A stretch of 64,000 nucleotides of DNA from positions 124,001 to 188,000 of the forward strand of contig NZ_JAFCKH010000003.1 in the NCBI RefSeq assembly GCF_018130505.1, written 5' to 3'. The DNA is from Bradyrhizobium tropiciagri. Its GTDB lineage: Bacteria; Pseudomonadota; Alphaproteobacteria; Rhizobiales; Xanthobacteraceae. Of the stretch, positions 58,518-64,000 are shown piece by piece. Below the pieces are notes generated by a model. The model worked only from the letters and a program-made list of their open reading frames with translations, made no database searches and was not told the DNA's origin. The number at the start of each line of letters is the position of its first letter. Within the stretch, counting starts at the first letter, position 1. The translations under genes were made by a program, and so were the position numbers.

Positions 58518-58997
58518 TTACGCACGCGCTCGGCCGCCGGATGCGGCGGCCAGCACGGCGTTGATGATCGGCTCATAGCCGGTGCAGCGGCAGATATTGC
58601 CGGAGATCGCCTCGACCACCTCGGCGCGGCTCGGCTGCGGATTGCGGTCGAGCAGCGCCTTCGCGGCCATCAGCATGCCCGGGGTGCAGTAGCCGCACTG
58701 CGCGGCGAAATTGTCGGCGAAGGCACGCTGTAGCGGGTGCAGATTGGGGCCGTCCTTGATGCCGTCGAGCGTCTCGACCGAGCGGCCGGCGACGGTCTCG
58801 GCCAGTGTCAGGCAGGACAGATGTATCTCGCCGTCGATCAGCACGCTGCAGGTGCCGCAGCCGCCCTGGCCGCAGCCGAATTTCGGCGTCATGTCGCCAA
58901 TCAGCTCGCGCAACGCGACCAGGAGGTTGGTGCCGCCATCGACGAAGATCGCGACATCGCGGCCGTTATGCTGGAATTGTAGGGCGGTCTTGGCCAT
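58518..58997 (-). CDS. Molybdenum hydroxylase, 2Fe-2S subunit
   Basis: The 159-residue small subunit binds two [2Fe-2S] clusters. The N-terminal plant-ferredoxin cluster is held by Cys42, Cys47, Cys50 and Cys62 (GCGQGGCGTC...LSC), and the C-terminal alpha-helical cluster by Cys101, Cys104, Cys136 and Cys138 (QCGYC...ICRC). It carries electrons from molybdopterin to FAD. It is six bases downstream of the FAD-subunit gene. Confidence 0.95.
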   Translation of the reverse strand: MAKTALQFQHNGRDVAIFVDGGTNLLVALRELIGDMTPKFGCGQGGCGTCSVLIDGEIHLSCLTLAETVAGRSVETLDGIKDGPNLHPLQRAFADNFAAQCGYCTPGMLMAAKALLDRNPQPSRAEVVEAISGNICRCTGYEPIINAVLAAASGGRARA

Positions 58998-59003
58998 GAC
59001 GAG

Positions 59004-59822
59004 CTATTCCTGACCGGACAACAGACGACGGAGATGCACGCCGACGATCTCGCGACGATACCAGGCGCTGGCGAGCGCGTTGTCGCCGGGTGAGGTGCCC
59101 TCGACGGCGGCCGCGGCGGCGGCGTTGATGGTCGACGCGTCAAGCGATCGTCCTTCCAGCGCACGCTCGGCAGCGCGGGCGCGGATCGGCGTCGGCGCCA
59201 TCGAGCCCAGCGCGACGCGCGCGCCGACGATGCGGCTGCCATTGATAGGCAGATGCGCGGCCAGCGTGATGACAGCGCCACCCTTCGGCTTGATGCGGGC
59301 GATCTTGCGATAGCGGAACGCGTCGGCGCTGCCGGGCCTGGCGAAGGAGATCGCCAGCACCAGCGCGCCGGTCTGCCGGTCACGCGTTTGCAGGAACTCA
59401 TCGAGCGGAATCTCGCGGCCGCCGAGCCCGCCCTGCACCGATACGACCGCATCGAGCGCGAGCATGGCCACCGTGAAGTCGCCATACGGCATCGGCGCGA
59501 ATAGATTGCCGCCGACCGTGCCCATGTTGCGCACCGCCGGTCCGCCGATCGAGCGGGCAGGGGCGTGCAGGAAGCCGAGCTCGCGTTCGGCGAGGATGCG
59601 GGCGAAGGTGACGCCGGCGCCGAGCGTGATGCGCGAGCCGGTCGCGTCGATCCGCGTCATGGCATGGTCGCTGGCGCGCACGATGGTCGAGATCGAGATA
59701 TCGCCTTCATTCAGCGCGCGCATCACCAGCGTGCCGCCGCCGAGATAGCGCGCGCTGCGGTCCGACGACAGCGCCGCCGCCGCGTCATGGCTGCTGGTGA
59801 AGGTCTTCACCGTAACTGGCAT
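59004..59822 (-). CDS. Molybdenum hydroxylase, FAD subunit
   Basis: The 272-residue protein matches the medium FAD subunit of CoxM/NdhF type: YLGGGTLVM near residue 27 (FAD pyrophosphate loop) and RNMGTVGGNLFAPMPYGD near 98-115, followed by the CO_deh_flav_C domain. Electrons leave the enzyme here to an unknown acceptor. Subunit order in transcription is FAD, 2Fe-2S, L, M. Confidence 0.93.
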   Translation of the reverse strand: MPVTVKTFTSSHDAAAALSSDRSARYLGGGTLVMRALNEGDISISTIVRASDHAMTRIDATGSRITLGAGVTFARILAERELGFLHAPARSIGGPAVRNMGTVGGNLFAPMPYGDFTVAMLALDAVVSVQGGLGGREIPLDEFLQTRDRQTGALVLAISFARPGSADAFRYRKIARIKPKGGAVITLAAHLPINGSRIVGARVALGSMAPTPIRARAAERALEGRSLDASTINAAAAAAVEGTSPGDNALASAWYRREIVGVHLRRLLSGQE

Positions 59823-59834
59823 GTCGTTCCCCGC

Positions 59835-60278
59835 TTACGCGGCCTCCTTCAGGTGCCGGCGGATTGCCTCGAAGCCGGCCTGGTAGATGTCTTCCGAAAC
59901 CATATGCGTGATGCGGGCGCTGTCCTCCGGCCGCGTCGTGAAACGCGACTCCCAGTGCCAGAAGGTGCGGTCACCGTCGGTGACCGGCAGCAGGCGGACA
60001 TGCGCCACGTAGTTGAACATCGGCACCGGCGTATCGAGCAGGCAATAGCTGAAGGACTGTTCGAGGTCGGAGAGCGCCAGCAATTGCTCGCGCAGCTCGG
60101 CGCCGTCCTTCAGCTTGAAGCGCCTGACGCAGCCGATCTTGTCGGATGGTTGCGCGCGCTCGATCGAACTGGTGGCGACCGCCGGATGCCAGCGGTCGTG
60201 CCCATTGAAATCGCGCAGCACGGCCCACGCCGCATCGGTCGGTGCATCCAGGATCGTGCTCTTGACGATATGCGGCAC
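59835..60278 (-). CDS. SRPBCC-family protein 1
   Basis: The 147-residue protein has the helix-grip SRPBCC fold expected from the polyketide cyclase/MxaD group, with the pattern DFNGHDRWHPA followed by SDKIGCVRRFKL. It binds hydrophobic ligands. It is a close paralogue of the next gene upstream, sharing DFNG, WHPA, PSDKIGCVR and RE-LL-LSD blocks. In CO dehydrogenase loci an SRPBCC protein (CoxG) anchors the enzyme to the membrane. It lies 12 bp from the FAD-subunit gene. Confidence 0.85.
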   Translation of the reverse strand: MPHIVKSTILDAPTDAAWAVLRDFNGHDRWHPAVATSSIERAQPSDKIGCVRRFKLKDGAELREQLLALSDLEQSFSYCLLDTPVPMFNYVAHVRLLPVTDGDRTFWHWESRFTTRPEDSARITHMVSEDIYQAGFEAIRRHLKEAA

Positions 60279-60282
60279 GGCA

Positions 60283-60720
60283 TTAACCTCCGAATGCCCG
60301 CTTCAGCGCGTCGAACCCGCCCTGGAAGACGCCACCGCCGATGTTGTTGACGAGCTCGGTCTCGCGCTCCGGCGCGCAGTCGAACTCGGCGGTCCATTCC
60401 AGGAACGTCTGGTCGCCATCGGTGACCGGCGTCAGCCGCAGGGTCGCGACGTAGTTCTCGACCCCCATCGGCGATTCCAGGATCGAGTAGGTGCAGAACA
60501 TGTCGTAGTCCGACAGGCCCAGCAGTTTTTCGCGGATGCGGTCGCCGTTGCGCAGGCGAAAGTCACGCACGCAGCCGATCTTGTCCGAGGGCTCGCCGCC
60601 CTCGATCCGGCTTTCCGCGATTGCGGGGTGCCAGTTCGGCAACCCGTTGAAGTCGCGCACGCGAGCCCAGACCCGATCGTTGCGGGCATTGACGACGGTG
60701 GAGACGTAGACTCGTGCCAT
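60283..60720 (-). CDS. SRPBCC-family protein 2
   Basis: The 145-residue paralogue of the neighbour shows DFNGLPNWHPA, PSDKIGCVRDF and REKLLGLSD. The two genes are four bases apart. Tandem duplication with divergence suggests a heterodimer or two ligand-binding roles in the same pathway. It begins 9 bp after the flotillin-like gene ends, tying the flotillin to the molybdenum hydroxylase transcript. Confidence 0.85.
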   Translation of the reverse strand: MARVYVSTVVNARNDRVWARVRDFNGLPNWHPAIAESRIEGGEPSDKIGCVRDFRLRNGDRIREKLLGLSDYDMFCTYSILESPMGVENYVATLRLTPVTDGDQTFLEWTAEFDCAPERETELVNNIGGGVFQGGFDALKRAFGG

Positions 60721-60729
60721 GGCGTCGAC

Positions 60730-63621
60730 TTAGTCCTTCTTGCGCGGCGTGCGCTCGGACCGCGGCTCGCCGCCGCCCTCGGGCGCCGCAGGCTTGGCTT
60801 CGCCGCCGCTCTTGCGTGCGGAGTCCTTGATCCCTTGCATGTCGCGTGCCTCGCGGATCAGGCCAGGCATCTTTGCCAGGCTGCCGCCCTCGACGCCGAT
60901 GTCGGAGAGGATCGAGTCGATCAGCGGTGCCTGCACGCGGTAGCGCAGCGCCGAGTCGATCACCTCGTCCGTGGCGCTGCGGCCCGAGCCGCCGCCATGG
61001 CCGTTGCCGTTGAGGCCGTCGACCTGGAGGATGCGGATGCCTTCGATCTTCTCCATCGGCTTGACGCTCTCGCGTACAATGCCTTCGATCCGATCCAGCA
61101 GCTTGCGGCGGAATAGCGAGTAGCGGGCCTGGTCGGTCAGCACGTTTTCGGCCTCGTTGAGCAGGCGCTGCGCCTCGGCTTCGACTGCGGAGCGCACCCG
61201 TTCGGCCTCGGCCGCGATCCGGGTCTCCTCGGCCTGCTTCTCGGCGAGCAGCACCTCGACCGTCTTGCGCCGCTTGGCGATCTCGCTTTCGCGCGCGGTG
61301 ACGACGCGCTCGGCCGCTTCGGTGGCGCGCATCCGCGCCTCCTCCGCCGCGGCCCGCGCCGCAGACTCTTCCAGCGACTTCTGATGGATCGCGATCGCCT
61401 TCTCCATCAGCACGGTCTCGACATCTTTCTCGCGGTTCACTTCGAGCTTGCGCAGCTCGCGCTCGCGGCCGATCCGCGCCTCGTCGAGGCCGCGGTCGGA
61501 GGCGATGCGGGCGCGTTCGACCTCCTCCCGGGCAGCGATTTCCGCCTCCTGCAGCGACTGGTTGCGGGCGACTTCGAGCTGCTCGATCGAGCGGCGCCGC
61601 TCGATCCGTGCTGCTTCCAGCGCCTGCTCGCGCGAGACGTCGGTGGTGTCGACCTCCTTGCGGGCCACGATCTCGGCCTGCCGGACCTGCCGGTCGGCAT
61701 CGATCCGCTCGGAGCGCTTGGCGGCGAGCGCGATGACGCGCTCCTCGTCGGCAAGCTCGATCACCTTCTTCTGGTCGATGTTGAGCACCTCGCGGGTCCG
61801 GGAGGAGGCGATCCGCTCGCTCTCCAGCGCCAGCTCGACATCGATGCGCTGCCGCTCGATCGCGTCGCGGCGCTTCAGCTCGGCGGCCTCGATCGCCTCG
61901 GTGCGCGCGATCTCGAGCCCGCGGGTCTCGCGCTCGGCCTGGATGCGCTGCGCGGCGACCGCCTTCTCCTGCGAGATGCGCGCGGCCTCGATCGCCTCGC
62001 GCGAGGCGATGTCGGCTTCCTCGATCGCGCGGGTGCGCGCGATTTCCAGCGCGCGAACATGTTCCTCCTGGGCGATGCGCGATGCCTCGGTGGCCTCGCG
62101 CGCGCCGATCCCGGCGATCTCGATCGCCTGGTTGCGCTCGATCTCGAGCTTGCGGGTGGTGTGGTCCGCGGCGATGCGCTCGGCGGCCAGGGTCTTCTCT
62201 CTGATGATGCGGGCGGCCTCGACCGACTTCTGGGCCTCGATCTCGGCCTCCTGGATGGTGCGCACCTGCTGGATCTCCAGCGCGCGGGTGCGCTCGTCGG
62301 AGGAGATGCGCTCGACATTGACCGTCATGGTCTGGGCGATGCGCGCTTTTTCGGTGGCCTCACGGGCGGCGATCTCGGCCTCTTCGACCGCGCGGGTGCG
62401 CTCGATCTCGCGCCGCCGGGTCTCTTCCTCGTTGGCGATGCGGGCGTCGGTGACGGCGCGATCCTGCTGGATGCGGGCCTTCTCGATCGCCTCGCGGGCG
62501 GCGATCTCGGCTTCCTCGACCGTGCGCATCCGCTCGATCTCGCGCTGGCGAACCTCGCGTTCGGAGGCGATGCGGGTGGTGTCGACCGCGCGCTGGTTGG
62601 CGATGCGCGCCTTCTCGATCTCCTCGCGGGCCAGCAGCTCCTTCTCCTCGACCGCACGGGTGCGTTCGATCTCCTTGTGCCGGGTCTCGCGCTCGGAGAC
62701 GATCCGCGCCTCAGTGATCGCCTGCTCATTGGCGATGCGCGCCTTTTCGATGGCTTCCCGTGCGGCGATCTGGGCCTGCTCGGCCTCGGTCTCGCGCAGG
62801 GCGCGTTCACGCGTCACCTCGGTGCGCTGCAGGGCGCGACGCATCTCGATGTCGCGCTCCTGCTCGAGCCGGGCGGTCTCGCTCTCGCGCTCGATCTCCA
62901 GCGCCTGGCGCTCGGCTTCGAGGTTGCGGGAGCGGATCTTGATCATCGAGTCCTGCTCGATGTCGTTGCGCAGCTTGCGCTTCGCCTCGATGTCCTCCAT
63001 AAGCCGGGTGAGGCCTTCGGCGTCGAAGCGGTTCGAGGGGTTGAAGAACTCCAGGTCGGTCTGGTCGAGATCGGTGATCGCGACCGACTCCAGTTCGAGG
63101 CCGTTCTGCGCCAGCGCCTCCGCGGCATTGGCCTTGACGCGGGCGACATAATCGCCGCGCTGCTCATGCATCTGCTCCATGGTCATTTCGGAAGCGACCG
63201 AGCGGATCGCGGAGATGAATTTGCCGGAGAGCAGGGTGTGGAGCTGCTCGGGCTCCATGGTGCGGCGGCCGAGCGTCGCGGCGGCGATCGAGACCGCCTC
63301 GCGGGTCTGCTGGACACGGACGTAGAAATCGGCCTCGATGTCGACGCGCATCCGGTCGCGGGTGATCACCGCGTCCTGCTTCGAGCGCACGATGCCCATC
63401 GGCAGCACGTTCATGTTGACCGGCGTGTAGTCGTGGATGAACGGCAGCACGAAGGCGCCGCCGTTGATCACCACCCGTTCGCCGAGGAAACCGGTGCGGA
63501 CGAAGGAAACCTCCTTCGACGAGCGGTGATACAGCCAGTTCACGACGTAGACGATGATGACGATCGCAACGATCGCGACGATGAGCCAGAGGATCAATTC
63601 ACCGACCAGCATCCCCGACAT
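60730..63621 (-). CDS. Giant flotillin-like SPFH protein with very long 11/44-residue-periodic coiled coil
   Basis: This 963-residue protein begins with a membrane helix (8-30). An SPFH/Band7 domain (about 36-225) contains LPFIHDYTPVNMNVLP and ITDLDQTDLEFF. A coiled coil of about 600 residues (225-830) follows, then a C-terminal flotillin-like end (about 835-925) and a basic tail. Usual flotillins have a coiled coil near 200 residues. Eight tandem units of 44 residues (one of 33) run from 284 to 624, each built from 11-residue blocks with a Glu/Arg/Ile pattern (for example EIAAREAIEKARI). It should form an oligomeric membrane scaffold. It sits in the middle of the molybdenum hydroxylase cluster. 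Confidence 0.9.
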   Translation of the reverse strand: MSGMLVGELILWLIVAIVAIVIIVYVVNWLYHRSSKEVSFVRTGFLGERVVINGGAFVLPFIHDYTPVNMNVLPMGIVRSKQDAVITRDRMRVDIEADFYVRVQQTREAVSIAAATLGRRTMEPEQLHTLLSGKFISAIRSVASEMTMEQMHEQRGDYVARVKANAAEALAQNGLELESVAITDLDQTDLEFFNPSNRFDAEGLTRLMEDIEAKRKLRNDIEQDSMIKIRSRNLEAERQALEIERESETARLEQERDIEMRRALQRTEVTRERALRETEAEQAQIAAREAIEKARIANEQAITEARIVSERETRHKEIERTRAVEEKELLAREEIEKARIANQRAVDTTRIASEREVRQREIERMRTVEEAEIAAREAIEKARIQQDRAVTDARIANEEETRRREIERTRAVEEAEIAAREATEKARIAQTMTVNVERISSDERTRALEIQQVRTIQEAEIEAQKSVEAARIIREKTLAAERIAADHTTRKLEIERNQAIEIAGIGAREATEASRIAQEEHVRALEIARTRAIEEADIASREAIEAARISQEKAVAAQRIQAERETRGLEIARTEAIEAAELKRRDAIERQRIDVELALESERIASSRTREVLNIDQKKVIELADEERVIALAAKRSERIDADRQVRQAEIVARKEVDTTDVSREQALEAARIERRRSIEQLEVARNQSLQEAEIAAREEVERARIASDRGLDEARIGRERELRKLEVNREKDVETVLMEKAIAIHQKSLEESAARAAAEEARMRATEAAERVVTARESEIAKRRKTVEVLLAEKQAEETRIAAEAERVRSAVEAEAQRLLNEAENVLTDQARYSLFRRKLLDRIEGIVRESVKPMEKIEGIRILQVDGLNGNGHGGGSGRSATDEVIDSALRYRVQAPLIDSILSDIGVEGGSLAKMPGLIREARDMQGIKDSARKSGGEAKPAAPEGGGEPRSERTPRKKD
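61750..62772 (-). repeat. Tandem 132 bp repeats within the flotillin gene
   Basis: Eight tandem units encode residues 284-624: seven of 132 bp and one of 99 bp. All lengths are multiples of 33 bp, i.e. 11 codons. Units are diverged in sequence but share the codon pattern for AREAIEKARI, ERETR and EIERTRAVEEA. A further, less regular unit occurs for residues 694-737. Confidence 0.85.
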
Positions 63622-63646
63622 CTTGTCCTCCCTTGGTCACGGTGCG

Positions 63647-64000
63647 TCAGCGCGCGCCGATCGCCTTGAATTTACGAACCTGATCCGTCAGCGCCCGCTC
63701 TACCGGCAGGCGCTCCATCGAGGACGCGCCATAGAAGCCATGGCAATTGCGGGTCTTCTTCATGATGAAATCGGCATCCGCCGGGTCAGCGATCGGACCG
63801 CCATGCGCGAGCACGATGATGTTGGAATTGACGCTGAGCGCGGCGTCGGCCCAGGCCTCGATGCGGGCAGGGCAGTCGGCGAGCTTCGGCGCGGTCTGCG
63901 CGCCGATGGTGCCGCCGGTGGTCAGGCCCATATGGCAGACGATGATGTCGGCGCCCGCGATCGCCATCGCGGCGGCTTCCAGCTCGCTGAACACATAGGG
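63647..64000 (-). CDS. PEP-hydrolase-family TIM-barrel protein (5' truncated)
   Basis: The frame is open to the right edge, so the N-terminal part of the protein lies beyond the window. The 118 visible residues contain ADIIVCHMGLTTGGTIGA, VLAHGGPI and HGFYGASSMERLPVE, which match the C-terminal half of the phosphoenolpyruvate-hydrolase-like TIM barrel (also found in tomato Tm-1). The substrate is unknown; members are often encoded beside a Tm-1-like ATP-binding protein, which may lie just outside. It ends 25 bp before the flotillin gene and belongs to the same strand cluster. Confidence 0.8.
   Translation of the reverse strand, partial: PYVFSELEAAAMAIAGADIIVCHMGLTTGGTIGAQTAPKLADCPARIEAWADAALSVNSNIIVLAHGGPIADPADADFIMKKTRNCHGFYGASSMERLPVERALTDQVRKFKAIGAR

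Noticed and set aside
54000-60000. Carbon monoxide dehydrogenase (coxMSL)
   Set aside because: The gene set resembles cox, but the L subunit has ATAMRGFG and not the AYxCSFR active-site loop, and the large subunit is split.
61750-62772. CRISPR-like or satellite array in the flotillin gene
   Set aside because: Units are diverged, keep the reading frame and encode a coiled coil; there are no identical repeats with unique spacers.
61384-63669. A 761-codon plus-strand frame opposite the flotillin gene
   Set aside because: Its Leu/Asp/Gly-rich composition follows from the antisense of the Glu/Arg/Ile repeats. There is no domain and no ribosome site.

Overview
The window is high-GC DNA of the kind found in Bradyrhizobium or a close Nitrobacteraceae relative (Alphaproteobacteria). 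This is inferred from the base composition, the many transporter and catabolic operons, the AmpR-like/class A beta-lactamase pair, and several families of nested-palindrome intergenic repeats. No rRNA, tRNA, CRISPR array, transposase or phage gene was seen. Both edges cut genes: an exopolysaccharide chain-length/co-polymerase protein at the left and a PEP-hydrolase-family TIM barrel at the right.

Layout. 1-7.5 kb is an exopolysaccharide region: a Wzz/GumC-like protein with a degenerate C-terminal ATPase domain, a flippase, an FAD monooxygenase-like protein, a GNAT/BcsL-like acyltransferase and a WecG/TagA glycosyltransferase. 7.5-10.1 kb holds a cytosine-deaminase-like amidohydrolase divergent from an MHS-type transporter. 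10.2-12.3 kb is a DyP peroxidase-encapsulin nanocompartment operon with a small third gene. 12.5-16.9 kb carries chaperones: clpB, and divergently a CbpA-type DnaJ with a CbpM-like modulator and a small unknown protein. 17.0-18.7 kb encodes a Kef/YbaL-like antiporter. 18.8-28.7 kb is a polyol-use locus: HAD phosphatase, SorC regulator, SmoEFGK-like ABC transporter, SDR dehydrogenase, FGGY pentulose kinase and PfkB kinase. Palindromic operator candidates precede both of its transcription units. 28.7-35.7 kb is an amidase followed by a complete Dpp/Opp-type transporter. 35.7-39.6 kb is repeat-rich: an OmpA-like gene sits between two diverged direct copies of a roughly 340 bp block, the left copy ending in a beta-lactamase 3' remnant, next to the intact beta-lactamase and its LysR regulator. 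39.6-49.5 kb is a second Dpp-type transporter with an AbgB-like M20 hydrolase, a mandelate-racemase-family enzyme, an HD-domain hydrolase and a small unknown protein.

49.9-64 kb is the most unusual part. Fourteen genes all lie on the minus strand with gaps of at most 45 bp or short overlaps. In transcription order they are a PEP-hydrolase-like TIM barrel, a 963-residue flotillin with a very long 11/44-residue-periodic coiled coil, two SRPBCC proteins, a four-subunit molybdenum hydroxylase (FAD, 2Fe-2S, and a molybdopterin subunit split into L and M), MoxR AAA+, a VWA protein, a TIM-barrel lactonase-like enzyme, an MBL-fold lactonase-like enzyme, an SMP-30/isochorismatase fusion and an azoreductase-like flavoprotein. 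My reading, which is inference, is a membrane-organised pathway that hydroxylates a ring or aldehyde substrate and opens and cleaves the products. The substrate cannot be read from sequence. This cluster is the best candidate for an undescribed system in the window.
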